Origin: an uncultured Eubacteriales bacterium
GTDB lineage: Bacteria > Bacillota > Clostridia > Christensenellales > CAG-138
Direction: 5' to 3'
DNA: 63,170 bases
Assembly: GCA_902761365.1 (NCBI GenBank)
Contig: CACWJZ010000007.1
Span: 1 to 63,170, forward strand
The notes beneath the pieces were generated by a model. It saw nothing but the letters and a program-made list of their open reading frames with translations, searched no databases and was not told the DNA's origin. The translations under genes were made by a program, and so were the position numbers. Below, in pieces: positions 32,155 to 41,576 of the stretch (positions within the stretch are counted from its first letter, which is position 1; each line of letters begins with the position of its first letter).

Positions 32155-34458
32155 ATGGCGGCGCTTTGTGTGCGATGCAAAAAGAATCAAGCCGTCCTCT
32201 TCGTGTCCCGCATGGAAAATGGGGAGATGAAGAGCGAGGGCTATTGTCTGAAGTGCGCGAAGGAGCTGGGCATGAAGCCCATCGACGACGTGCTCAACAA
32301 TCTGGGCCTCAAGGAGGAGGACCTGGACGCCATCTGTGAGCAGGCCAACGAGATCTTGGGCGGCGAGCTCATGAACGTGGACCAGAACAACGACAACATC
32401 GGCGAGACCGGCACGGACAACATCCTCCGTCGGCTCTATGGGAACCTGTTCCCCCACGCCCTGCAGCGAAGCGACAGTCCCGCCCAGGAGCAGGCAGGTC
32501 CCACCGGTCCCAACCGCCAGCCCCGTCAAAACGGCAAGGCGCCCGAGAAGAAGTTCCTGAACGCCTTCTGCATCGACCTGACGGCCAATGCCAAGGCCGG
32601 GCAGCTGGACGGGCTCATCGGCCGGGAAACGGAGCTGCAGCGGACCATGCAGATCTTAAACCGACGGCTGAAGAACAACCCTTGCCTCATCGGCGAACCC
32701 GGCGTGGGCAAGACCGCCATTGTGGAAGGTCTGGCCCAGCAGATCGCCCGGGGGAACGCGCCATATAAGCTCCTCGACAAGGAGATCTGGCAATTGGATA
32801 TGACCGCCCTTGTGGCCGGGACCCAGTACCGGGGCCAGATGGAGGGGCGCATGAAGGGGCTGCTGGACGAGATCAAGGCCCTGGGGAACATTATCCTCTT
32901 CATCGACGAGGTCCACTCCATCGTGGGCGCGGGCGACGCGGAGGGCGGCATGAACGCGGCCAACATCCTGAAGCCTGCCCTGAGCCGAGGTGACATCCAG
33001 GTCATCGGCGCCACCACCTTCACGGAGTACCGCAAGCACATCGAGAAGGACTCCGCCCTGGAGCGCCGCTTCCAGCCCGTGACCGTGGAGGAACCGTCCA
33101 TCGAGGATTCCATCGCCATCGCCACCGGCGTGGCGCACTATTATGAGGCGTACCACTCCGTGGTCATCCCTCAGGCCATGGCCCGGCAGGCTGTGCTCCT
33201 GTCCGAGCGGTACATCACCGACCGGTATCTTCCGGACAAGGCCATCGACCTTTTGGACGAGGCTGCCGCGGACTTGAACCTCAACAGCCCCATCTGCCGG
33301 GAGATGGAGAGCCTAAACGGCCAACTGAATGCTCTCAAGGCGGAGGCGGCCCAGCTGCTGCTGGGCGATTTGTCCCCCGAGACCGAGGAGCGGCTCGCCG
33401 CCGTGAAGGAAAGCACGGACACCCTGGAAGCGAAGCGCAAGGCCCTCATCGAGGCGGGGCTCCCGGAGCTCAGTGTGGACAACCTGGCTCGGATCATCGA
33501 GCTCTGGACCAAGATCCCCGCAGGGAAGATCAAGGAGCAGGAGTTCACCCGTCTCATCCACCTAGCGGACAGGCTCAAAGCCCGCATCATCGGCCAAGAT
33601 CAGGCGGTGGACGCGGTCTGCTCCGCCATCCGTCGCCGTCGGGCGGGCATCTCTGACTCCCGCCGCCCCATCTCCTTCCTGTTCACCGGTCCCACGGGCG
33701 TGGGCAAGACGGAGCTTGTAAAGCAGCTCTCCCGGGAGCTGTTCGACGGGCCGGAGGCCCTGGTGCGCCTCGACATGAGCGAGTTCATGGAGAAGCACGC
33801 TGTGTCCCGGATCATCGGGTCTCCCCCGGGGTATGTGGGCTATGACGAGGCCGGTCAGCTGACCGAGACCGTGCGCCGCCGCCCCTACTGCGTGATCCTT
33901 TTCGACGAGATCGAGAAAGCCCACCCGGACGTGATGAACATCCTTCTGCAGATCCTGGACGACGGCCACATCACCGACGCCCACGGGCGAAAGGTGAACT
34001 TCTCGAACGCCGTCCTCATCATGACCAGCAACGCCGGGTCCAATGAAAAGGGCGCTGGGTCCATGGGCTTTGACCGCTCCAGCAACGAGCAGGCCAAGGA
34101 TAAGGCCATGAAGGCCCTGAAGGACTTCCTGCGGCCCGAGTTTTTGAACCGGCTGGACGACGTGATCTGCTTCGAGCATCTGAGCGAGGATAGTATGACC
34201 AAGATCGCCCACATCCTCCTGAAGGAGCTGAAAGACTCCATGGCGGAGAAAGGGATCGGCCTCACCTGGTCCGCCGCCGCCGCCCAATACCTGGCCCATC
34301 AGTCCTTCTCCGAGATCTATGGGGCCAGGAACCTGCGCCGCTGCATCGAGAACGAGGTGGAGGACAGGATCGTGGACCTCATCATGGCGCAGCAAGGGGC
34401 CGTGGCCCGCATCAGCGTGAGCTGCCCCAATGGCAAGCTGACCGTGCAGGCAAAGTAA
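32155..34458 (+). CDS. ClpE-like AAA+ unfoldase with N-terminal zinc finger
   Basis: 767 residues. The N-terminal zinc finger (CVRCKKNQA ... GYCLKCAKELG, residues 5-40) as in ClpE replaces the ClpC N-domain. Two AAA+ modules follow: D1 with Walker A GEPGVGKTA and pore loop, Walker B ILFIDEVH, a short UVR-like middle region, then D2 with GPTGVGKTE, VILFDEIEKAHPDV and sensor LLQILDDGHITD. A possible ClpP-docking tripeptide occurs at MGF after the D2 Walker B region. No clpP or mcsAB is in the window. Confidence 0.9.
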   Translation: MAALCVRCKKNQAVLFVSRMENGEMKSEGYCLKCAKELGMKPIDDVLNNLGLKEEDLDAICEQANEILGGELMNVDQNNDNIGETGTDNILRRLYGNLFPHALQRSDSPAQEQAGPTGPNRQPRQNGKAPEKKFLNAFCIDLTANAKAGQLDGLIGRETELQRTMQILNRRLKNNPCLIGEPGVGKTAIVEGLAQQIARGNAPYKLLDKEIWQLDMTALVAGTQYRGQMEGRMKGLLDEIKALGNIILFIDEVHSIVGAGDAEGGMNAANILKPALSRGDIQVIGATTFTEYRKHIEKDSALERRFQPVTVEEPSIEDSIAIATGVAHYYEAYHSVVIPQAMARQAVLLSERYITDRYLPDKAIDLLDEAAADLNLNSPICREMESLNGQLNALKAEAAQLLLGDLSPETEERLAAVKESTDTLEAKRKALIEAGLPELSVDNLARIIELWTKIPAGKIKEQEFTRLIHLADRLKARIIGQDQAVDAVCSAIRRRRAGISDSRRPISFLFTGPTGVGKTELVKQLSRELFDGPEALVRLDMSEFMEKHAVSRIIGSPPGYVGYDEAGQLTETVRRRPYCVILFDEIEKAHPDVMNILLQILDDGHITDAHGRKVNFSNAVLIMTSNAGSNEKGAGSMGFDRSSNEQAKDKAMKALKDFLRPEFLNRLDDVICFEHLSEDSMTKIAHILLKELKDSMAEKGIGLTWSAAAAQYLAHQSFSEIYGARNLRRCIENEVEDRIVDLIMAQQGAVARISVSCPNGKLTVQAK

Positions 34459-35553
34459 ATGGGTACTACCGTCAGCTCCATCCATATCTACACCAATGAA
34501 CCGATCCCGGAAGGGCTCGGTTCGTTTGTTTCCTTTTCCGAAGGCTGGCAGACCAGACTTCCTGAAACGAGCGCCGCGAATGATTTCGAGGCAGACCAAA
34601 AGCAAGCTCGCAGGCTCTCGAAATATTTGCCATACCCTGTCCTGTACTTCTGGGAATTCGACAGCGCCGCGTTTGGGTTCAATCTGTTTTATGAAAACAA
34701 GCGGATCACCACTTTCGATACGTCCTCTGCCCCGTTGGGTTTGTTCAAACTCCCGCCGCTGATCGGCTACGACGAGGGAAACAAACGACGGCTCGCCACC
34801 GTCCTCTCCTGCGCGGATATAGAATAATCCATCGCTATGCTGGAGGAATATCTTGGCGTGTGTTTGGAGGTGTTTTGCGATCTTTTAGATACGCCTAAGG
34901 ACCTAAAAAGAAAACGAAACGACGAGAAGTACAGAGCATATTTGGAGGAAGAGAAGCGGTTCAAAGGCAAAAACGCACCCATCCGTTTGGATTTGTCGGA
35001 GGAGATCCTCGGCAAGCTCGAGTATCACGCTTTCTTCGGCGATCGTTCAAGGCCAAAGCAGCATATATTCTACCTCGCACATTCCGCGACAATTCCAAGA
35101 ATGAATTCGCCTCTTCCAGCCGTCGAATTTCGTCAGGGCAAGCTGCTCCATGCAGAGGATTCTACCATCAAAAGGGCGAAGTTCAAAGAGTTTGCGATAA
35201 TAAACGATTCCCGCTTTCGTGTTTCATTTTCCCCGCGGACTACAGTTCAGTTTACATACTACGCTCCTGATTCCTATCGTGGAAAAATCTTTACATCTAT
35301 ACCGCGAGGCTATTATCCCTTCGATTTTGATGAGATGGATCGTCTGATCCTTAGCAATGAGCTAGGCGGCGGCATCTTGTTTATGGACTCAGAAGGAAAA
35401 ATGATTGCCAAATGCTATCTCAAAGGATGCCTAATCGACTATAGGGATGGCTATCTCCTGACGGATAAGGATGCCAATTTTGATTTTTATGGATGGGGGT
35501 TCGACCCGGATGGCGTTATTCGCATTTATCGGATCGTAGAGCGCAGCAAATGA
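34459..35553 (+). pseudogene. Gene of unknown function interrupted by an in-frame TAA
   Basis: Two open segments lie in the same reading frame: 122 codons (34459-34824) ending at a TAA at 34825-34827, then 34828-35553 with three codons before the next ATG at 34837 and 238 codons after it. Together they would make one protein of about 364 residues. The second ATG has no Shine-Dalgarno. The first segment starts directly after the ClpE-like stop (TAAATG). The base composition is visibly more AT-rich than its neighbours. I do not recognise the family. It could be a nonsense mutant, two coupled short genes, or a sequencing error. Confidence 0.6.
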
Positions 35554-35574
35554 TTGAACGGAGAAAAACACAAA

Positions 35575-35606
35575 AGGAGCGACCCTATCGTCGCTCCTAT
35601 TTGTTT
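35575..35606. terminator. Intrinsic terminator between converging genes
   Basis: Perfect 9-bp stem AGGAGCGAC/GTCGCTCCT with a 6-nt loop and a T-rich tail on the plus strand; an A-run on the other side may let it serve the nudix gene too. Confidence 0.85.
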
Positions 35607-36064
35607 TACATGTGTTGCTCCAAATACCGGCGAATGACCGGGCGGATGGGGGGACAGATCATGTCCATGTCGATCTCTTCCAGTCGGAAAAAGCGCAGCT
35701 CGGTCATCTCGCCGTCGGTGTTCTTCAGTTCACCAGAGTAGTTGCGGCACAGATAGACGATCTCGAAGTTGGAAACCTCGTCGCCGTTGGGATAGACGTG
35801 ATGAGCTTCCGGGCCGGAGTTGACGCAGAAGAAGGTCAATTCCTCCGCTACAAGGCCCATCTCCTCCAACAGCTCCCGGCGGGCGCATTCCTCCGCAGGC
35901 TCGTCGATCTCCACGGACCCGCCGGAGTACCCCCACAGGTGATCGTCGGACCGCCGTCCCAGAAGCAGGCGACCCTTGGGGTCCACGACGATGATGCTGG
36001 CGGCGCACTGGATGACGGTCCTGTGGCCCACCAGCCGTCGCATCTCGGCCATGTATCCGGTCAT
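35606..36064 (-). CDS. Nudix hydrolase
   Basis: 152 residues. The Nudix box is complete: GGSVEIDEPAEECARRELLEEMGL condenses to the canonical GX5EX7REVXEEXGX pattern between about residues 48 and 70. It cleaves nucleoside diphosphate derivatives; the substrate is not predictable. The start lies 1 nt after the ftsY stop, so it belongs to the smc-ftsY transcription unit. Confidence 0.88.
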   Translation of the reverse strand: MTGYMAEMRRLVGHRTVIQCAASIIVVDPKGRLLLGRRSDDHLWGYSGGSVEIDEPAEECARRELLEEMGLVAEELTFFCVNSGPEAHHVYPNGDEVSNFEIVYLCRNYSGELKNTDGEMTELRFFRLEEIDMDMICPPIRPVIRRYLEQHM

Positions 36065-36065
36065 A

Positions 36066-36959
36066 TCACAGCAGCGCCTGGGCGAAGTCCTGGCCGTCGA
36101 AGGGCTTGAGATCGTCGATCCCCTCCCCCACGCCGATGAAGCGCACGGGCACGCGCAGGGTGCTGCAGATGTTCACCACCACGCCGCCCTTGGCCGTGCC
36201 ATCCAGCTTGGTGAGGATCACACCATCTAGATCGCTGGCCTCCTGGAAGGCCAACGCCTGGGCCAAAGCGTTCTGGCCCGTGGTGGCGTCCAGCACCAAC
36301 AGCACCTGACAGGGCACCCCGGGCAGCTCCCGGTCGATGACCTTGCGGATCTTGGAGAGCTCATTCATCAGATTCTTCTTGTTGTGGAGCCGTCCCGCCG
36401 TGTCCACGATCAAGAGGTCGCAGCCCTTGGCCTTATAGGAAGCGATGGCGTCATAGACCACCGCCGCCGGATCGGAGCCCTCCTGATGGCGAACCATGGG
36501 CACCCCGGCCCGCTCCGCCCAGATGCCCAGCTGCTCCGCCGCCGCAGCCCGGAAGGTGTCCGCCGCCGCCAACATGGGCTTGCGGCCCCGGGACTTGTAC
36601 TCGTGGGCGATCTTGCCGATGGAGGTGGTCTTCCCCACCCCGTTGACGCCCACGATCAGAATGACGCCGGCCTGTTCATCCAGGGGGAAGGGCCCCTCCG
36701 GCGCCACCCGCTGGGCGATGAGGGAGATCAGGACTTCCCGCGCCTCGCTGCGGTTCTTGAGCTTCTGCGTCTTGACCGCCTCGCGCAGGGCCTCCACCAG
36801 GCTCGTGGACGTTTCCACGCCCATGTCCGCCAGGATCATGCTCTCCTCCAGCTCCTCATAGAACTCGTCGCTGATGCGGTCCTCACCGAAGATGGTGTCG
36901 AACCAGCTGTTCCGCGTCTTCTTCAAGCCGTCCTTGAGCTTTGTAAAGAAACCTGCCAT
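36066..36959 (-). CDS. ftsY: Signal recognition particle receptor FtsY
   Basis: 297 residues, the short Firmicutes form without a long acidic A domain. NG-domain motifs: G1 GVNGVGKTTSIGKIA, ADTFRAAAAEQL, G3 LIVDTAGRLHNK and G4 LTKLDGTAKGG. GTPase that receives SRP-ribosome complexes at the membrane. Its start directly follows the smc stop. Confidence 0.96.
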   Translation of the reverse strand: MAGFFTKLKDGLKKTRNSWFDTIFGEDRISDEFYEELEESMILADMGVETSTSLVEALREAVKTQKLKNRSEAREVLISLIAQRVAPEGPFPLDEQAGVILIVGVNGVGKTTSIGKIAHEYKSRGRKPMLAAADTFRAAAAEQLGIWAERAGVPMVRHQEGSDPAAVVYDAIASYKAKGCDLLIVDTAGRLHNKKNLMNELSKIRKVIDRELPGVPCQVLLVLDATTGQNALAQALAFQEASDLDGVILTKLDGTAKGGVVVNICSTLRVPVRFIGVGEGIDDLKPFDGQDFAQALL

Positions 36960-39900
36960 TTACACTGCCTCCTCGAATTTTGCGGATACGATGCTGCTCA
37001 CGCCCTTCTCCTCCATGGCCACGCCGTAAAGGGTGTTGCATACCTCCATGCTGCCCTTGCGGTGAGTGATGAGGATGAACTGGGTCTGCTTCCCATAATC
37101 CCGAACGAACTCGGCGAAGCGCCCCACGTTGGCCTCGTCCAAGCTGGTCTCGATCTCGTCCAGGAAGCAGAACGCCGGGCTCTTGACCCGCAGCATGGCG
37201 AACAGCAGGGCGATGGCCGTCAAAGCCCGCTCGCCGCCGGACATGAGGCTCAAAAGCTGCAGCTTCTTGCCCGGGGGCTGGGCGATGATGTCGATGTCGC
37301 AGTTCAGCACGTCCTTGGGGTCGCTGAGCCGCAGCTCCGCCTGACCGCCGCCGAACAGGGTCACGAACACCTGCTTGAACTCCTTTTGGACCCGATCGAA
37401 CTCGCCCGCGAAGACCTTTTCCATGGTCCGCGTCAGCTTCTCGATGAGGGTGTACAGGTCCTGTGCAGCGTTGGTCAAATCTTCGTATTGTTTGCTCAGG
37501 TTCTCGAAGCGCTCCGAGACCTGGGCGTATTCTTCGATGGAATCCAGGTTGACCGTGCCCAGGGAGCGGATCTGCTCCCGAAGCTTGGCCGCCCGCTGGC
37601 CGCTGGAGGTGATGGGGATGTCCTCCTTCAACAGCAGGGCATTCTCATAGGTCAGACCGTAGTTTTGCCAGATGCGGTCCTGCTGCTGCTCCAAGGACGT
37701 TTGGAGCTTGCCCAGCGTCATCTCCGTCCGAGTCCGGCTGTCCAGCAGCTCCCGGGTGCTGCCCAGAAGCTCGTCCCGACGGGTGCGGCGGACCCGCAGT
37801 TCCTCCTTTTGGACGGTCCGCTGGTCCTCCACCTTCTGCTGCTCCTGCTGGGCGGCGTTCAAGGCCGCCTTGGCTTCGTCGATGCGAAGGAGCAGCGCGC
37901 TTCGAGCCTGTTCCTCGGCGCTAACTTCCTCCATGACCCGCTGCACTTCCGCCAACAGGGACTGCCGCTTTTGACCGCAGTGCTCGATCTCCCGGGTGAG
38001 CCGCTCCCGCTCCGCCTCCCGGGCGGAGGCTTCCTTCATGACGGCGGTGTAGCGGAGCCGCAGCTCGGTCAGGGCTTCCGCCTGCTCGTCCCGATGCTTG
38101 CGCAGGGCGTAGAGGGCTTTGCTGTCCTCCACCACCTCCTGCCGGGAGATGGTGCCGTGCTCCTCCAGATCGGTCTGTTCGCTGTTCAGCCGCTCGATCC
38201 TCTCCCGGATGGAGCCCATGTTTTCCTCGTTGGCACCTTGCTCCTCCTCCAGGGACTCCCGCTCAGCGTGGACCGTCTCCAGGTCCCGGTCGATGATGCT
38301 CAGCTTGTCGTTCTGCTTCTCCAGATCGATGTCCCTGTCGTGAAGGTCCGCCACCAGCGCGTCCACCTGCACGGCGGCCAGGGCCACCTGCTGCTTTTTC
38401 TCCGTCAGCCGGTCGATGGCTTCCTTCCGGATCTTTTCAAGCTCGGCGTATTTCTTTTTGAGCTCCGCGATCTCCCGCTCCCGGCCCAGGATGCCGAAGT
38501 TCCGGCGCTGGGTGCTGCCGCCGGTCATGGCGCCGCCCGGCGTGATGAGGTCGCCCTTCAATGTGACGATCTGGAAGACGCCGCCGGAGCGCTCCTTCAA
38601 GCTGACGCCCACGGACAGATCCTCCACCACCACGGTCCGCCCCAACAGGTAGTCCACCGCCTTGTCCATGCCCTCGTCCCAGCGGATGAGATCACAGGCA
38701 AGGCCGATGACGCCCTTCTCCTGAAGGAAGCGGCGGTCCTTTTCCCGGACGCCGTTCTCGGAAAGCAGGTCCAACGGCAGGATGGTACAGCGGCCGAATT
38801 CCTTCCGCCGCAGGGTCTCGATGATGTATTTGGCGTCCCGGCCGGTCCGGCTCACCAGGTTCTGCTGGGCGCCGCCCAGGGCCGTGCCGATGGCCACTTC
38901 GTACTGCTCCGGCACATGGATGAGCTCAGCCACCACGCCCACGATCCTCTGCCGCAGCTCCACGTCCCGCTCGGCCAGGTCCATGATGAGGCGCACACTG
39001 TTCTGATAGCCCTCGCGCTTGCGGGCCATCTCCTCCAGCACATGGAGCCGGGAGGACATGGCGCCGCTCTCCTGCTCCCTCTGGCGCACCGTTTCCATAT
39101 GCGTTTCCTGCTCCGAAAGGAGCTGCGCCTGATTCTCACGGGCCCGTTTGAGCTCCTCCCGACCGGTCTCCCGCAAGATAAAGAGCCGCTGCTGCTCGAT
39201 CTCGGCCTGGGTCTTCTCCGCTTGCAGCTCGCTCTGGCGCTGGTCATTCTTCTGTAGATCGGTTTGGATGGTCTCGGCCCGCTCCTGCAGCGACTGCTCC
39301 AGGGCGGTCAACCGTGACAGGCTGCTCTTCTTATCGGACAGGCGGTTCAACTCCTCCATGATCCGATTCTTCTTCTCTTCCAGCGCCGCCTCCGCCTGCT
39401 CACATTCCGCCTGCAGGGCGGACAGGGCGGTGTTCATCTCGTCGATCTGCTGCTGCAGAGCATCCCGTTCCTCATCGGACAGGTTGCCCATGCTGTCCAA
39501 GATCTGCTGGCGGTCAGCGGCCTCCCTGGCCTGAGCTTCCGCCTCTGCCAAGAGCCGTTCCCGCTCCTTCTCCAAGGTCTCCTGACGGGCTTCCTTCAGC
39601 TTCTCTTCGCCCTGCAGGCTCTCCACGGCGGACAGCAGCTCCAAGAGCCGCTTCTGTCCCTCGTCCAGCTTCTCGTCCAGAGCCCGGAGCCGATCCTCCA
39701 GCTCGTGGCTGGCCTCCTGCAGCACGCCATCCTCGGACTCGATGCCCGATAGCTTCTCCTGCAGCTCCTGCAAAACGGCCTGCTGCTCGGCGATCTTGGC
39801 CCGGTTCTTCTCGGTCTCATGGAGGAACAGGTTGATCTCCAAGCGCTGCAGCTCCTCCCGGGCGTTTTGATACTGGATGGCCTTCTCCCGCTGCTCTCCC

Positions 39901-40514
39901 AGGGGGCCCACACGGCTCTCCAGCTCGTGGAGGATGTCACCGATGCGCTCCATATTCTTCTGGGTGTTCTCCAGCTTCTTCTCGGCCTCAGTCCGGCGCA
40001 CGCGATAGCGCATGACCCCGGCCGCCTCTTCCAGCGCGGAGCGGCGGTCGGCGGACTTGTTGGACAGGATCTCGTCCACCTTGCCCTGGGAGATGATGGA
40101 ATAGCCGTCCCGGCCGATGCCCGTGTCTCGGAACAGCTCCAAAACATCCTTCAAGCGGCAGGTCTTGTCATTGATGGCGTATTCGCTCTCCCCGTTGCGG
40201 TATACCCGGCGGGTGACCGCCACCTCGGCGTAGTCCACGGGCAGGGAATGATCGGCGTTGTCAAAGGACAGCGTCACCTCCGCCATGCCCAGGGGGCGGC
40301 GCCTCTGGGTGCCGTTGAAGATCACGTCCTCCATCTTGGCGCCGCGAAGCGCCTTGGCGCTCTGCTCACCCAGCACCCAGCGCACGGCGTCGGAGATGTT
40401 GCTCTTGCCGCTGCCGTTGGGCCCGATGACCGCCGTGATACCGCTGCCGAATTGCAGCTCCGTCTTTTTTGCAAAGGATTTGAACCCCTGCATTTCCAGC
40501 TTAGTCAGTCTCAT
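36960..40514 (-). CDS. smc: Chromosome segregation protein SMC
   Basis: 1184 residues. Walker A GPNGSGKSNISDAVRW lies at the N-terminus. Two long coiled-coil arms (Glu/Gln/Arg-rich) flank a hinge near residues 510-640 (FGRCTILPLDLL, GGAMTGGSTQRRN). The C-terminal head carries LLSLMSGGERALTAIALLFA and Walker B FCFLDEIETSLDEANV. The start overlaps the rnc stop as ATGA; a 27-residue upstream extension lies inside rnc. The opposite strand has long open frames here, which are compositional shadows. Confidence 0.97.
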   Translation of the reverse strand: MRLTKLEMQGFKSFAKKTELQFGSGITAVIGPNGSGKSNISDAVRWVLGEQSAKALRGAKMEDVIFNGTQRRRPLGMAEVTLSFDNADHSLPVDYAEVAVTRRVYRNGESEYAINDKTCRLKDVLELFRDTGIGRDGYSIISQGKVDEILSNKSADRRSALEEAAGVMRYRVRRTEAEKKLENTQKNMERIGDILHELESRVGPLGEQREKAIQYQNAREELQRLEINLFLHETEKNRAKIAEQQAVLQELQEKLSGIESEDGVLQEASHELEDRLRALDEKLDEGQKRLLELLSAVESLQGEEKLKEARQETLEKERERLLAEAEAQAREAADRQQILDSMGNLSDEERDALQQQIDEMNTALSALQAECEQAEAALEEKKNRIMEELNRLSDKKSSLSRLTALEQSLQERAETIQTDLQKNDQRQSELQAEKTQAEIEQQRLFILRETGREELKRARENQAQLLSEQETHMETVRQREQESGAMSSRLHVLEEMARKREGYQNSVRLIMDLAERDVELRQRIVGVVAELIHVPEQYEVAIGTALGGAQQNLVSRTGRDAKYIIETLRRKEFGRCTILPLDLLSENGVREKDRRFLQEKGVIGLACDLIRWDEGMDKAVDYLLGRTVVVEDLSVGVSLKERSGGVFQIVTLKGDLITPGGAMTGGSTQRRNFGILGREREIAELKKKYAELEKIRKEAIDRLTEKKQQVALAAVQVDALVADLHDRDIDLEKQNDKLSIIDRDLETVHAERESLEEEQGANEENMGSIRERIERLNSEQTDLEEHGTISRQEVVEDSKALYALRKHRDEQAEALTELRLRYTAVMKEASAREAERERLTREIEHCGQKRQSLLAEVQRVMEEVSAEEQARSALLLRIDEAKAALNAAQQEQQKVEDQRTVQKEELRVRRTRRDELLGSTRELLDSRTRTEMTLGKLQTSLEQQQDRIWQNYGLTYENALLLKEDIPITSSGQRAAKLREQIRSLGTVNLDSIEEYAQVSERFENLSKQYEDLTNAAQDLYTLIEKLTRTMEKVFAGEFDRVQKEFKQVFVTLFGGGQAELRLSDPKDVLNCDIDIIAQPPGKKLQLLSLMSGGERALTAIALLFAMLRVKSPAFCFLDEIETSLDEANVGRFAEFVRDYGKQTQFILITHRKGSMEVCNTLYGVAMEEKGVSSIVSAKFEEAV

Positions 40515-41200
40515 GCCTTCGTGTACCGTTCTATGGCCATCTGGGCCGCCGCCTGTCCGGCCGCTTGCTTGGAGGGACCGGAGCCCATGCCCCACTCCAC
40601 ATCGTCCACCAGTACCCGCATGGTGAACAGCTTCCTGTGATCGGGGCCGGACTCGCTCACCAGCTCGTAGCGGATCGTGCGCCCCTTGTGATCGGCGTGG
40701 ATCAACTCCTGAAAGGCGGTCTTGCTGTCCTTGGAGGAGGAGTGATCGTTCATGCCTTCGGCGGAGAGGACGTATTCCTGCACCAGCTTTTGCGCCTCGC
40801 CCAGCCCACCGTCCAGATAGACGGCCGCCAGGACCGCTTCAAAGGCGTCGGACAGGATGGAGGCCTTCTCTCGACCACCGCACTGCTCTTCGCCCCGGCT
40901 AAGAAGGATAAAATCGCCCAAACCCAGCCGTCGCGCCGCCGCGGACAGGGCCCCTTCACAGACCAGGGAAGATCTGAGCCGGGTCAAGGCCCCCTCCCGC
41001 ATCTCGGGATGGGTGTCGAAAAGATAGCGGGACACCAGATGCTCCAGCACCGCGTCCCCCAGATATTCCAAGCGCTCGTTGTCCTCCCCCATGCGGTGCT
41101 GCTCCACCGCCAGGGAGGAGTGGGTCAGGGCGCGGCGCAGCAGGCCCTCGTTGTGAAAACGATAGCCCAGCCTGTCCATGCACGGTGAAAGATCGATCAT
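40511..41200 (-). CDS. rnc: Ribonuclease III
   Basis: 229 residues. The RNase III signature NERLEYLGDAVLEHLVSRYLF and second catalytic cluster ASILSDAFEAVLAAVYLD are intact, followed by a dsRNA-binding domain (KTAFQELIHADHK ... GSGPSKQAAGQAAAQMA). Processes rRNA and other double-stranded RNA. Separated from acpP by an intrinsic terminator, so its expression depends on read-through or an unseen promoter. Confidence 0.96.
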   Translation of the reverse strand: MIDLSPCMDRLGYRFHNEGLLRRALTHSSLAVEQHRMGEDNERLEYLGDAVLEHLVSRYLFDTHPEMREGALTRLRSSLVCEGALSAAARRLGLGDFILLSRGEEQCGGREKASILSDAFEAVLAAVYLDGGLGEAQKLVQEYVLSAEGMNDHSSSKDSKTAFQELIHADHKGRTIRYELVSESGPDHRKLFTMRVLVDDVEWGMGSGPSKQAAGQAAAQMAIERYTKA

Positions 41201-41216
41201 ATTAGCGCGCTCCTAT

Positions 41217-41245
41217 AAAAAGGCCCGCATCCTGCCGGTGCGGGC
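41217..41245 (-). terminator. Intrinsic terminator after acpP
   Basis: Minus-strand stem GCCCGCA/TGCGGGC with a 9-nt loop followed by CTTTTT, in the acpP-rnc gap. Confidence 0.8.
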
Positions 41246-41275
41246 TGACCCATTCAAAGAAGGGGCATGCTCAGG

Positions 41276-41497
41276 TTATTTGGCAAGATAGCTCACCACA
41301 TCGCCTACGGTCTTGATGTTGGGCAGTACCTCGTCAGGGATCTCCACGTCGAATTCCTGCTCCATGTCCATGACCAGCTCCACAATGTCCAGAGAGTCCG
41401 CGTGCAGATCGTCGATCAGGCTGCTCGAGGGCGTGATGGTCTCGGGGTCGATGTCCAGCTGCTTGGCGATGATCGCGCGTACCTTCTCAAAATCCAT
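41276..41497 (-). CDS. acpP: Acyl carrier protein
   Basis: 73 residues. The phosphopantetheine serine lies in [14 protein letters not shown], within an acidic four-helix sequence typical of fatty-acid ACP. AGGAGG lies 9 nt before the ATG. Own strong promoter inside the 3' end of plsX and its own terminator, so it can be made in excess over its neighbours. Confidence 0.97.
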   Translation of the reverse strand: MDFEKVRAIIAKQLDIDPETITPSSSLIDDLHADSLDIVELVMDMEQEFDVEIPDEVLPNIKTVGDVVSYLAK

Positions 41498-41547
41498 TTG
41501 TCGTTCCTCCTATAGAAATGCGTTGTTTTCAAAAAATTTGCTTGTTC

Positions 41548-41576
41548 ATTGTAAAACACAGGCCGCAATCTGTCAA
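41548..41576 (-). promoter_or_regulatory. Strong SigA-type promoter of acpP
   Basis: Minus-strand TTGACA-17 nt-TACAAT; the -35 overlaps the plsX stop region. Confidence 0.88.

Noticed and set aside
36384..39257. Long open frame of nearly 1000 codons antisense to smc and ftsY
   Set aside because: It mirrors the codon pattern of GC-rich coiled-coil genes on the other strand, has no ribosome site or family motif, and smc is unmistakable.
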